From: JACCZX01 sp963710675
Lineage (GTDB): Bacteria; Pseudomonadota; Gammaproteobacteria; Burkholderiales; Burkholderiaceae_F
Length of the DNA stretch: 64,000 nucleotides
NCBI GenBank assembly: GCA_963710675.1
Contig: CAVQBE010000027.1
Span: 62,001 to 126,000 of the forward strand
Reading direction: 5' to 3'
In this document: positions 8,416 through 16,989 of the stretch, one piece after another
Numbering within the stretch: the stretch's first letter is position 1
Layout of the letters: each line of letters begins with the position of its first letter
Position numbers and translations under genes: made by a program
The notes under the pieces: generated by a model
Seen by the model: only the letters and a program-made list of their open reading frames with translations
Database searches by the model: none
Told to the model about the DNA's origin: nothing

Positions 8416-8857
8416 CTAGCGTTCTGTTGGGACGCTCGCGCCGACCGGCTCCGTCACGAACCCGACCTTTACCAGGCCAGCCTGTTGCGCTGCTGACAGC
8501 ACGAATGCGACCCGCTCGTAACGGGTAGCTTTGTCCGCCCGCACATGCACTTCGGGTACCGGTGATGTTTTTGCCGCCGCTGCAAAGCGGGCACGCAGCT
8601 GTTCATCGTTGATCGGGTCAGTGTCACTGAAGATCTTGCCTTCGGCGTCGATTGAAAGCTTGATCGTGCTAAGTGTCGCTTCTGCAGCCGGCGCCGGATC
8701 ATTCGGCAGATCGAGCTTGATCGCGTAGGACAACAGCGGTGCCGTGATGATAAAAATCACGAGCAGCACCAGCATCACGTCCACCAAAGGTGTGACATTG
8801 ATCTCGGACATCGGCAGCGATGGGCCGCCGTGTCGTCTGAAATCCGCCGAATGCCAT
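8416..8857 (-). CDS. ExbD/TolR-family biopolymer transport protein (N-terminal frameshift)
   Basis: From MSEINVTPLVDVMLVLLVIF onward the frame is open to 8416 (131 residues): an N-terminal transmembrane helix carrying the proton-path Asp of VTPLVDVMLVL, then a periplasmic domain (VHVRADKATRYERV). The expected true start is the ATG at 8857 (MAFGGF), which abuts the stop of exbB; one base is gained or lost near 8830-8845, because the family N-terminus GGPSLPMSEINV is readable in the second frame. With ExbB it forms the proton-driven motor that energises TonB receptors or the Tol system. TonB/TolA is not visible nearby, so exbD versus tolR cannot be decided. Confidence 0.88.
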
Positions 8858-9544
8858 CTATGCCTCCACCGGCAGCCTGGAGCCCATCGTCAGCGTCGCG
8901 TGCAGGTCGTGCGCGAAACCGTCGAGCTGGCCGAGCACGACACGATTCACGCGGGTGAAGGCGTTGTAGGCAAGCACTGCCGGAATCGCAACGGCAAGTC
9001 CCACTGCGGTCATGATCAGTGCTTCACCGACCGGCCCAGCGACCTTGTCGATCGCAATCTGGCCCGACCGCGCAATATTGATCAGAGCGTGATAGATGCC
9101 CCACACGGTGCCAAACAATCCAACGAACGGTGCGGTACTGCCAACCGACGCGAGAATGGTCAGTCCTGATTCGAGCTTGCCGGCCGCTTCGTTAATGCGC
9201 TGGCGCAAAGCCCGGGTGATCAGCTCCGAGCGATCGATCTGTGCTGCCAGGCTGCCTTCGGACGCGGGATGAGTCGCGGCTCCGGCTGCGCCGTTGGCGA
9301 GAGGGACAAAGATATTCTCGCGATCGTGCGGCTTCAACTGCGCGACCGCCGATTCGACCGAGCTCGCACTCCAAAAGTTTTCGAGTTGCTTCGATGCGCG
9401 GCGCACACGCAGCCACGCCCACGTCTTCCAGACAATCAGAAACCAACTGGCGACAGACATCAGCAATAGCAGATACGCGGTGAACCGAATGACGACATCG
9501 GCTTGCGCCCAAAAGTGCGAAAGTCCAAGAGTTGTCGCTTCCAT
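8858..9544 (-). CDS. ExbB/TolQ-family biopolymer transport protein
   Basis: 228 residues with the three-helix MotA/TolQ/ExbB plan: a first helix near 20-38 (YLLLLMSVASWFLIVWKTW), a long cytosolic loop, then two helices in LASVGSTAPFVGLFGTVWG and ALIMTAVGLAVAIPAVLAYN. These two carry the conserved small and Thr residues that line the proton channel. It is the stator partner of the ExbD directly downstream (the stop and the next ATG touch). dapB precedes it with only 12 bp between, so the order dapB-exbB-exbD is probably one transcript. This is the first of two exbBD pairs in the window; the second is at 34-35 kb. Confidence 0.93.
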   Translation of the reverse strand: MEATTLGLSHFWAQADVVIRFTAYLLLLMSVASWFLIVWKTWAWLRVRRASKQLENFWSASSVESAVAQLKPHDRENIFVPLANGAAGAATHPASEGSLAAQIDRSELITRALRQRINEAAGKLESGLTILASVGSTAPFVGLFGTVWGIYHALINIARSGQIAIDKVAGPVGEALIMTAVGLAVAIPAVLAYNAFTRVNRVVLGQLDGFAHDLHATLTMGSRLPVEA

Positions 9545-9556
9545 CGCTGCGGCCGA

Positions 9557-10352
9557 CTACTTGATTCCGAGCACGTCAAACATGTCGTAAAGCCCTGTTC
9601 GACGGCCGGCGAGAAAGCGCGCCGCCCGCATGCTGCCAAGGGCGTAGGTCATTCGATTCGAAGCTTTGTGCGTGATCTCGATGCGCTCGCCGATTCCCGC
9701 AAAAAGCACGGTATGGTCGCCAATCACGTCGCCGCCGCGAATGCTGGCAAAACCGATGGTGCCCGCCTTGCGTTCTCCAACAACGCCTTCGCGTGCGTAC
9801 TGCGCAACGTCCTGAAGTTTCTCGCCACGGGCTTGCGCAATGACTTCGCCCATCTTCAGCGCGGTGCCCGATGGCGCGTCGACTTTGTGCTTGTGGTGCG
9901 GCTTCGATGATTTCGACGTCATAGTCCGCGTTCAGGGTGCGGGCCGCCTGATCGAGCAGTTTCAGCATGACGTTGACGCCGACTCCCATGTTGGGTGCGA
10001 AAACAATTGCGATCTTCTGGGCGGCGTCAACGATCGCCCGTTTGCCTGCTTCGTCGAAACCCGGTTGTGCCGATCACCATGTTGACGCCCGCATCGGTAC
10101 AGGCTTTCAAATGCGCAAGTGTTGCCTCGGGTCGAGTGAAATCGATAAGCACATCAGCACTGCCGATGGAAGACAGATCTGCAACGACTTGAATTCCGGT
10201 GGAGCGCCCAAGAAATTCTGCGCAATCGTGACCCGCTGCTGCGCTGTCGCACGATCGAACGCCGCAGTGATCGTCGCGTCGGGCTGCGCCAACGCTGCCT
10301 CGATCAGCATTCGACCCATGCGGCCGGAAGCGCCGGCGATCGCAAGCTTCAA
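9557..10352 (-). CDS. dapB: 4-hydroxy-tetrahydrodipicolinate reductase (frame broken)
   Basis: DapB reduces 4-hydroxytetrahydrodipicolinate in the lysine/diaminopimelate pathway. The N-terminus MKLAIAGASGRMGR has the GxxGxxG dinucleotide motif at residues 7-13. Later pieces lie in other frames: ADVLIDFTRPEATLAHLKAC, VNMVIGTTGF, GVGVNVMLKLLDQAARTL, the catalytic HHKHKVDAPSGTA and the C-terminus FLAGRRTGLYDMFDVLGIK. Together they cover a full-length DapB of about 265 residues. The frame changes near 10185, 10070, 10000 and 9920-9930, too many for a recently inactivated gene. DapB is normally essential, so sequencing indels are the better explanation. It sits between bamE and exbB. Confidence 0.9.
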
Positions 10353-10452
10353 TTGGAAGGCTCGCGCCCTGGCGCAGGCGTCTGAATGTCAGGCGCCTTT
10401 TCTGCCTGCCTTGGTGCCTGCCGCGGCTTCTTACGGGCATCGGGTCCGAGAA

Positions 10453-10840
10453 TCAAATGTCGGCCATCTGTTCCTGCGGCATCTCGTCGGACCGGAAGCT
10501 GTCGAGCTTGTTGTCCTTGAAGAAAACGGTTAGCCTGCGGTTCTGTATTTCGCCCTTGCGCGGATTCAGGTAGTACGCGTAATCCCAGCGATCCTTGTGA
10601 AATTCACTGGTGAGAAGCGGCGTACCGAGAAGGAAGCGCACCTGTTCGCGCGCCATGCCTTGCCGCAACTGCTCGACCATTTCCTTCGTGATGATGTTGC
10701 CCTGGTGCACGTCCGGGCGATACGGCCCAAGAAACGTTGGCCCCCAACTGGCCACCGAGGATGCCGACGTTCGACACGCTCTGACACGCCGCCAACGTGA
10801 CACATGAAATCAACAATGACAGCGAGGTGCGAGAGGGCAT
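10453..10840 (-). CDS. bamE: Outer-membrane assembly lipoprotein BamE/SmpA/OmlA (frame broken)
   Basis: The expected start is the ATG at 10840: MPSRTSLSLLISCVTLAACQ, a lipoprotein signal with the lipobox LAAC, so the protein is lipid-anchored in the outer membrane. One indel near 10745 moves the rest into another frame, which reads LGPYRPDVHQGNIITKEMVE, then LRQGMAREQVRFLLGTPLL and DRWDYAYYLNPRKGE, the SmpA/OmlA core. BamE supports the BAM complex that inserts beta-barrel proteins. It is divergent from fur with 87 bp between the starts; this bamE/fur pairing is common in beta- and gammaproteobacteria and suggests shared promoter sequence. Confidence 0.88.
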
Positions 10841-10927
10841 GTCCGAGGCGATAGCGACAGGAAGCTCGTATGATAGTCGGCAAATGAGCCGGCAACTAAG
10901 CGGCAAGTTGCCGGGAATCGCATCCGC

Positions 10928-11384
10928 ATGACTCGCATTCCGCCATCATCCAGCGAATTAAAGAGCATTGGCTTGAAGGCCACTTTGCCTCGGCTCAAGG
11001 TGCTCGAGATTTTTCAGCGCAGCTCGGAGGACCTCGGTGTGCGTCACATGAGCGCCGAGGATGTCTATAAGGCGCTGATGGCCGAGCACATCGACGTCGG
11101 CCTCGCCACGGTGTATCGAGTCTTGACGCAGTTTGAGCAGGCTGGCCTGCTGGCGCGCAATCATTTCGAGGGCGGCCGCGCGATGTTCGAGTTGAACGAA
11201 GGGACGCATCACGATCACCTGGTGTGTCTGACCTGCGGACGCGTCGAAGAGTTTGTCGATTCCGAAATCGAAAACCGCCAGCACGATATTGCCGCGGCGC
11301 GCGGCTTCCGACTTGCATGGACATGCGCTTGCGCTGTACGCCGATTGCACCAAGCCGAACTGCGAATTTCGCCGGAAGGAATAG
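10928..11384 (+). CDS. fur: Ferric uptake regulator Fur (C-terminal frameshift)
   Basis: Fur represses iron-uptake genes when loaded with Fe2+. The winged-helix part is complete (GLKATLPRLKVLEIFQ, then VGLATVYRVLTQFEQAGLL), as are the metal-site residues GTHHDHLVCLTCGRVEEF. An indel near 11310 shifts the frame; read in the other frame the expected tail LHGHALALYADCTKPNCEFR appears and stops at 11384. In the uncorrected frame it would run to 11404 with an unrelated tail. The normal Fur length of about 150 is restored by one correction. It is divergent from bamE and convergent with ugpC. Confidence 0.92.
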
Positions 11385-11490
11385 CAGCTCAGCGATTGAT
11401 GTAGCGGGTGCTGCCTGAGTTGCAGGGGTCTTTGCACCCACGATGCGCCTCGCTGTACGCGAAACGCCGGGCGCACTGGCGCCATGCGCG

Positions 11491-12552
11491 CTACGGTGAA
11501 ATACGTTGTGTCGTCGCCGGATCGAACCAGTGCGCACCGCCCGCCTTCAATCCAATTGCAACATTGAGCCTGGCGCTGGATTGTCGTGTGGTCCGGTGCG
11601 CACGATCGTGTCGTGACCGGCGACGGTGCCATGGATCAAGATGTTCGGCGCCGAGCATCTCTACGGTTTCAACTTCCATTGATAGATTGTTGCCGCCGAG
11701 CCGCATGTGTTCGGGGCGGATGCCAAGGATCAACTCGCGGCCGGCAAGCGACATGGCGCTTTCCGGCAGTGCGATCTTGTTTCGAGCGCCTCGAACGTAG
11801 CGCCATCGCTTGCGAGCCTGCCTTTAAACAGATTCATCGGTGGCGACCCGATGAAGCTTGCGACAAACGTGGTGGCCGGACGTGAATAAACATCGTCCGG
11901 CGTACCGATCTGCTCGGCGCGGCCTGCGTTCATCACGATCATGCGCTGCGCCAGCGTCATCGCCTCAACCTGGTCATGCGTCACATACAGGCTCGTCGTC
12001 TTCAAGCGCCGATGCAACTTCTGGATCTCGAGTCGTGTTTGCACCCGCAGCTTCGCATCCAGATTCGACAGCGGTTCGTCGAACAGGAATACCGCGGGCT
12101 CACGCACGATCGCGCGCCCCATCGCGACTCGCTGGCGCTGTCCGCCGGAAAGCTGCCGTGGCTTGCGTTGCAGAAAGTTGCCCAGCTCAAGAATTGATGC
12201 CGCAGCGTTGACGCGTTGCTCGATGTCGCCCTTCGCGAGACCGCGAATTTTCAGTCCATAGGCCATGTTGTCGTACACGCTCATATGCGGGTACAGCGCG
12301 TAGTTCTGAAATACCATCGCGCAATCTCGATCCTTCGGCTCGAGGTTGTTGACGACACGATCACCGATGCGGATCGTCCCTGCGCTGATCTCTTCGAGGC
12401 CGGCGACCATTCGCAGCAACGTCGACTTTGCCGCATCCTGACGGGCCCACCAGGACGACGAATTCGCCATCGGTGACGGCGACGTTGATGCCATGCACGA
12501 CCTGTAACGTGCCATAGCTTTTGCGAACGTCGATAAATTCAATCGAGGCCAT
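11491..12552 (-). CDS. ugpC: ABC transporter ATP-binding protein UgpC (frame broken)
   Basis: Starts at the ATG at 12552 (MASIEFIDVRKSYGTLQVVH). The Walker A GPSGCGK is cut by an indel at about 12435; the other frame resumes with STLLRMVAGLEEISAGTIRI. It continues through the Q-loop VFQNYALYPHMS, signature LSGGQRQRVAMGRA, Walker B AVFLFDEPLSNLDAKLR and H-loop SLYVTHDQVEAM, to FVASFIGSPPMNLFKG. Further frame changes lie near 11760-11790 and 11610; the regulatory C-terminal domain (RELILGIRPEHMRL and HWFDPATTQRIS) ends at 11491. It powers import of sn-glycerol-3-phosphate or a related solute with UgpA and UgpE, whose genes precede it. Confidence 0.9.
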
Positions 12553-12553
12553 T

Positions 12554-13405
12554 TTATTTTTCTGTCTCCACCAGACCTTTGACGAACCACTTCTGCATCA
12601 GCAACACGACGAAAGCCGGCGGCAACATCGCCAGTATTGCGGTGGCCATGATCAGATTCCAGTCATTCGCCGCGTCGCCACCGGAAATCATCCGCTTGAT
12701 CCCCATCACGACCGGATACATGTGCTCTTCCGTGGTGACCAGCAGCGGCCACAGATACTGATTCCAGCCGTAAATGAACTGAATCACGAAGAGCGCTGCG
12801 ATGCTCGTTCGCGAAAGCGGCAGCAACACGTCCCAGAAAAAGCGCATCGGCCCGGCGCCATCGATGCGCGCTGCTTCTGCGAGCTCATCCGGAACGGTCA
12901 GGAAGAATTGCCGGAACAAGAATGTTGCCGTGGCTGAAGCGATAAGCGGCACCGTCAGTCCCGCGTAGCTGTTCAGCATGCCGAGATCTGAAACGACTTC
13001 GTAGGTCGGCCCGATGCGTACCTCGACCGGCAGCATCAGCGTCACGAAGATCGCCCAGAAAAAGAAATTACGAAACGGAAATCGAAAGTAGACGATCGCG
13101 AACGCCGACAGCAAGGAGATTGCGATCTTGCCGAGTGCGATGGTCAGCGCGCTGACCAGGCTAACGAACATCATGCGGCCCACGGGCGCGGCGGAGCCCG
13201 CGCCCGCATCGCTGCCGATCAAGACTGCCGTGTAGTTCTGCAGCATCTGATCGCCCGGCACCAGCGGCATCGGCGCCTGCACGATCGCCTGCGCGGTATG
13301 AGTCGACGCAACGAGCGTGACGTAAACTGGAAACGCGACGATCAGTACGCCCAGAATCAGCACCAGGTGCGTCAGTACGGTAAGAGCAGGGCGGCGTTCG
13401 ACCAT
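12554..13405 (-). CDS. ugpE: sn-glycerol-3-phosphate-type ABC transporter permease UgpE
   Basis: 283 residues from the ATG at 13405 (MVERRPALTVLTHLVLILGV), matching usual UgpE starts. It has six predicted membrane helices and the inner-membrane coupling motif EAARIDGAGPMRFFWDVLLP (EAA loop), which contacts UgpC. The region MLPVEVRIGPTYEVVSDLGM is typical of UgpE. It is followed one base later by the ugpC start, and ugpA is upstream, so ugpA-ugpE-ugpC form an operon. The frame is intact. The substrate is inferred from family resemblance; related sugar permeases are the alternative. Confidence 0.92.
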   Translation of the reverse strand: MVERRPALTVLTHLVLILGVLIVAFPVYVTLVASTHTAQAIVQAPMPLVPGDQMLQNYTAVLIGSDAGAGSAAPVGRMMFVSLVSALTIALGKIAISLLSAFAIVYFRFPFRNFFFWAIFVTLMLPVEVRIGPTYEVVSDLGMLNSYAGLTVPLIASATATFLFRQFFLTVPDELAEAARIDGAGPMRFFWDVLLPLSRTSIAALFVIQFIYGWNQYLWPLLVTTEEHMYPVVMGIKRMISGGDAANDWNLIMATAILAMLPPAFVVLLMQKWFVKGLVETEK

Positions 13406-13446
13406 GTCAGTAGCGCCGGGCCGCGCCAAAAAACTGAGGCGCCCCC

Positions 13447-14358
13447 TCAGTCAGAGAACGTGAGCGCGGTGGCGTCATCAGTACTGCACCTTTTTTCAAC
13501 ATAGCGAAACTGCACGACGGTCAGCGCGATGACGATCGCCATCAGGACGACCGACTGCGCCGCCGAGCCGCCCAGATCCAGCCCCTTGAAGCCGTCGTAG
13601 TAAACCTTGTAGACCAAAATCGCGGTGTCTTTGCCCGGTCCTCCCTGCGTCGACGCATCGATGATCGCGAACGTCTCGAAGAACGCGTAGACGATATTGA
13701 TGACCAGCAGAAAAAAAGTCACCGGCGACAGCAACGGAAACACGATCGTCCAGAAGCGTCGCCAGGGACCCGCGCCATCGATCGCCGCTGCTTCGATCAA
13801 CGACTTGGGAATTCCCTGCAGGCCCGCAAGAAAAAACAGAAAGTTGTAGCTGATCTGCTTCCACACGGCCGCCATCACGATCAAAGCCATCGCATGATCG
13901 GCATTCAACAGATGATTCCATTCGTAGCCGATGAGCCGTAACGCATAGGGGACGATGCCGATTGATGGCGCAAACATGAATAGCCACAGGACGCCGGCAA
14001 CAGCCGGTGCTACCGCGTACGGCCAGACCAGCAGCGTCTTGTAAACCGTCGCGCCTCGTAGCGCGCGGTCTGCGAACACCGCGAGCAGCAATGCGATGGC
14101 GATGCCGAAGCCGGCAACCAGAACAGAAAAAACCGCAGTGGTCTTGAACGAATCGATGTACGTTTCGTCGGCAAACAGCCGGCGAAAGTTCTCAAGCCCG
14201 ACGAACTCGCGCGTTGCACCGAACGCATCCTGAATCTGAACCGACTGCAACAGCGCCTGCGCGGCGGGCCAGAAAAAGAAAATACCAATTACCGCTAGTT
14301 GCGGTGCCAGCAACGCCCAGGGCAACCAGGTAGAGCGGAACCGGACGCGCTTTTCCAT
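13447..14358 (-). CDS. ugpA: sn-glycerol-3-phosphate-type ABC transporter permease UgpA
   Basis: 303 residues from the ATG at 14358 (MEKRVRFRSTWLPWALLAPQ). It shows six membrane helices, the UgpA-like VFFFWPAAQAL-type first helix (IGIFFFWPAAQALLQSVQ) and the EAA coupling loop EAAAIDGAGPWRRFWTIVFP. The C-terminus carries GPGKDTAILVYKVYYDGFKG, a conserved part of glycerol-3-phosphate permeases. It is first in the ugpA-ugpE-ugpC operon. The periplasmic binding protein ugpB, normally directly upstream, is missing: a terminator and about 300 bp of non-coding sequence lie between here and argG. The frame is intact. Confidence 0.92.
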   Translation of the reverse strand: MEKRVRFRSTWLPWALLAPQLAVIGIFFFWPAAQALLQSVQIQDAFGATREFVGLENFRRLFADETYIDSFKTTAVFSVLVAGFGIAIALLLAVFADRALRGATVYKTLLVWPYAVAPAVAGVLWLFMFAPSIGIVPYALRLIGYEWNHLLNADHAMALIVMAAVWKQISYNFLFFLAGLQGIPKSLIEAAAIDGAGPWRRFWTIVFPLLSPVTFFLLVINIVYAFFETFAIIDASTQGGPGKDTAILVYKVYYDGFKGLDLGGSAAQSVVLMAIVIALTVVQFRYVEKRCSTDDATALTFSD

Positions 14359-14666
14359 GGGCCGGGATGCTATCCGGTTTCTTTTAGAGCGGGCAAAAAA
14401 AGGCCCGCTTGCGCGGGCCAAGGGTTAGAACGTGCGGTGTCCAAGATGTCGGTCGGAGAGCTCGCATGCGGAGGAGTACGCGGGAGAGCACCGGCACCAC
14501 AGACAAGCCAAATATAAACAGCGGCTGCGCTTTGCGCATTCATCCAAACGGCCATTCCGCCCGCTTTACCGACAGCCGGTCGGTAATTCCATGTTCGACC
14601 GGGGCCCCTATGCGACTGAAACAGTCGGTGTCATCGTCTCGTGCGCCGCTTCGCCTGACCCGTTTC
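14359..14666. other. Gene-free interval between argG and ugpA
   Basis: About 308 bp. It holds an intrinsic terminator (14395-14419) on the minus strand; I see no convincing gene, tRNA or remnant of ugpB in it. The minus-strand part between the terminator and 14358 must carry the ugp promoter. Confidence 0.6.
14395..14419 (-). terminator. Rho-independent terminator downstream of argG
   Basis: On the minus strand, GGCCCGC-GCAA-GCGGGCC is a perfect 7-bp GC stem followed by seven T. It ends the arginine-gene transcript before ugpA. Confidence 0.85.
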
Positions 14667-16007
14667 TTACTCACTGACGCTGTCGTCGGTCAGCCGTGAC
14701 AACGCGGAACCCGTTCCCGCCGTCAACAGTCCCGCACGCGCGTAGTGCGTGAGCTTCTGCCGCGTGTCGAGGATGTCGAGGTTGCGCATTTGCAGTTGGC
14801 CGATGCGATCGGCTGGCGTGAAGCTTGAACTACCCTTTTCCATTGTCAACCGGTCAGGCTGGTAGGTCAGGTTCGGCGACGTTGTGTCAAGGACTGAATA
14901 ATCGTTGCCGCGACGCAGCTCGACGGTCACCTCGCCCGTTACAGCGCGTGCTACCCAGCGTTGTGCGCTTTCGCGAAGCATGATCGCCTGCGGATCGAAC
15001 CATCGCCCTTGATAAAGCAATCGCCCCAGGCGCCGTCCCCCATCACGGTATTGCTCGATCGTGTCTTCGTTATGAATTCCAGTGATCAGGCGTTCATAGG
15101 CGATGTGCAGCAACGCCATACCGGGCGCTTCATAAATGCCGCGGCTTTTCGCCTCAATGATGCGATTTTCGATCTGATCGCTCATTCCCAGTCCGTGCCG
15201 GCCGCCTATCCGGTTTGCTTCCAGTAACAGCTCTACCAAATCAACGTATTCAATACCGTTCAGGGCCACTGGCTGGCCCTGTTCGAATCGGACACTGACT
15301 TCCTCGCGAGCCACCGGAACCGAATCCCGCCAGAACGCAACGCCCATGATCGGATCGACGATGTGCACATTGCTCGATAGCTGTTCCAGTTCCTTCGCCT
15401 CGTGCGTCGCGCCGAGCATGTTGGAGTCGGTCGAGTACGCCTTGTCCGCCGACATCTTGTAAGCATGGCCGCGGGAGCGCATGAATTCGGAAAGCTCGGC
15501 ACGTCCTCCCAGTTCGTCAATGAAGGTCTGATCGAGCCACGGCTTGTAGATCTTGAGCTCGGGGTTCGCGAGCAGCCCGTACCGATAAAACCGCTCGATA
15601 TCGTTGCCCTTATAGGTACTGCCGTCGCCCCAGATGTTTACGTGATCCTCTTTCATTGCGGCGACCAGCAAGGTGCCGGTGACTGCCCGCCCAAGCGGTG
15701 TGGTGTTGAAGTAAGTCACTCCCGCGGTGGAAATATGAAATGCACCACATTGCAAGGCCGCGATGCCTTCTGCCGCGAGTTGCGAGCGGCAGTCGACCAG
15801 CCGCGCCTTTTCTGCTCCGTACTCGAGCGCGCGCGCAGTGATGTTTTCATAGTCGGTCTCGTCCGGCTGTCCGAGATTGGCGGTGTACGCATAGGGGATC
15901 GCGCCTTTATCGCGCATCCATAGCAATGCAGCGCTGGTATCGAGCCCGCCTGAAAACGCGATGCCCACTTTGTCGCCGATGGGAAGATGTTGCAGGATTG
16001 TGGCCAT
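14667..16007 (-). CDS. argG: Argininosuccinate synthase
   Basis: 446 residues from the ATG at 16007 (MATILQHLPIGDKVGIAFSG), the length of the E. coli-type (long) ArgG. The ATP-binding P-loop AFSGGLDTSAALLWM is at residues 17-31. Also present are GDGSTYKGNDIERFYRYGLL, KIYKPWLDQTFIDELGGRAE, and EANRIGGRHGLGMSDQIENR. It joins citrulline and aspartate to argininosuccinate in the cytosol. It lies 27 bp after argF in the same direction, so argD-argF-argG are probably one operon, ended by the terminator at 14395-14419. The frame is intact. Confidence 0.96.
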   Translation of the reverse strand: MATILQHLPIGDKVGIAFSGGLDTSAALLWMRDKGAIPYAYTANLGQPDETDYENITARALEYGAEKARLVDCRSQLAAEGIAALQCGAFHISTAGVTYFNTTPLGRAVTGTLLVAAMKEDHVNIWGDGSTYKGNDIERFYRYGLLANPELKIYKPWLDQTFIDELGGRAELSEFMRSRGHAYKMSADKAYSTDSNMLGATHEAKELEQLSSNVHIVDPIMGVAFWRDSVPVAREEVSVRFEQGQPVALNGIEYVDLVELLLEANRIGGRHGLGMSDQIENRIIEAKSRGIYEAPGMALLHIAYERLITGIHNEDTIEQYRDGGRRLGRLLYQGRWFDPQAIMLRESAQRWVARAVTGEVTVELRRGNDYSVLDTTSPNLTYQPDRLTMEKGSSSFTPADRIGQLQMRNLDILDTRQKLTHYARAGLLTAGTGSALSRLTDDSVSE

Positions 16008-16034
16008 AGTGTGACGACGCCGTTTCCTCAATCC

Positions 16035-16956
16035 CTATGAGACGTCTTTGCCGAGCAGCAGGAATTCCATCAGCGCCTTTTGTACATGCAGGCGATTCTC
16101 CGCTTCGTCCCACACAACCGATTGCTCGCCATCAATCACGTCGGCGTCGACTTCCTCGCCGCGATGTGCTGGCAGGCAATGCATGAATACGGCTTCGCGG
16201 CCGGCCGCCCGCATCATCTTCGCGTCAACCTTCCAATTGGCGAACGCCTGGACGCGTGCTTCGTTCTCGGCTTCGTAGCCCATGCTGGTCCAAACGTCGG
16301 TGGTGACCAGATCAGCGCCGCGCGCGGCTTGCATCGGGTCGGCGAAGACATGCAAATGCTCGCCTGAACTGGCGCGCGTCGGATCGAGTGCATAACCCTG
16401 CGGCGTCGACACGTTGAGACGAAAACGCAAGACTCTGCGCTGCCTGTAGCCAGGTGTACGCCATGTTGTTCGCATCACCGATCCAAGCCACCGTGCGTCC
16501 GGTGATCGGCCCTCGGTGCTCGATGAACGTGAAGATGTCAGCCAGAATCTGGCACGGGTGATATTCGTTGGTCAGCCCGTTGATCACCGGCACGCGCGAA
16601 TGTGCAGCGAAGCGCTCGAGCTTTGCTTGCTCGAACGTTCGAATCATCACGATGTCAACCATCCGTGAAATGACGCGCGCCGTGTCTTCGATCGGTTCAG
16701 CGCGCCCCAACTGCGAATCGCCGGTCGTAATGTGAATGACCGATCCGCCCATTTGATACATGCCTGCTTCGAAAGACACACGCGTGCGCGTCGATGCTTT
16801 TTCGAACACCATCGCCAGCGTGCGGTCGGCGAGCGGCTGGTAGAACTGATAGCGCTTGAAGCGGTCTTTGATAATGCGCGAGCGCTCGAAGACCCACTCG
16901 AGCTCGGTGCGATCGAAGTCAGCGAATTGCAGAAAATGGCGAATGCCGCCGGCCAT
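16035..16956 (-). CDS. argF: Ornithine carbamoyltransferase (frameshifted)
   Basis: ArgF makes citrulline from ornithine and carbamoyl phosphate. From the ATG at 16956: MAGGIRHFLQFADFDRTEL, the carbamoyl-phosphate motif EKASTRTRVSFEAG, NGLTNEYHPCQILADIFTF, and AWIGDANNMAYTWLQAAQ. An indel near 16425-16440 moves the rest to another frame: LNVSTPQGYALDP, DLVTTDVWTSMGYE, and the ornithine-site FMHCLPAHRGEEVD. It ends at 16035 with EFLLLGKDVS. One correction restores a normal protein of about 307 residues. It lies between argD and argG. Confidence 0.94.
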
Positions 16957-16989
16957 GCAGCCTAAGCAGCCTTCGCGGTTGTCGTCGCG

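Noticed and set aside
16035..16956. Programmed ribosomal frameshifting.
   Set aside because: No common slippery site or downstream structure recurs at the breaks, and about 30 unrelated genes are affected.
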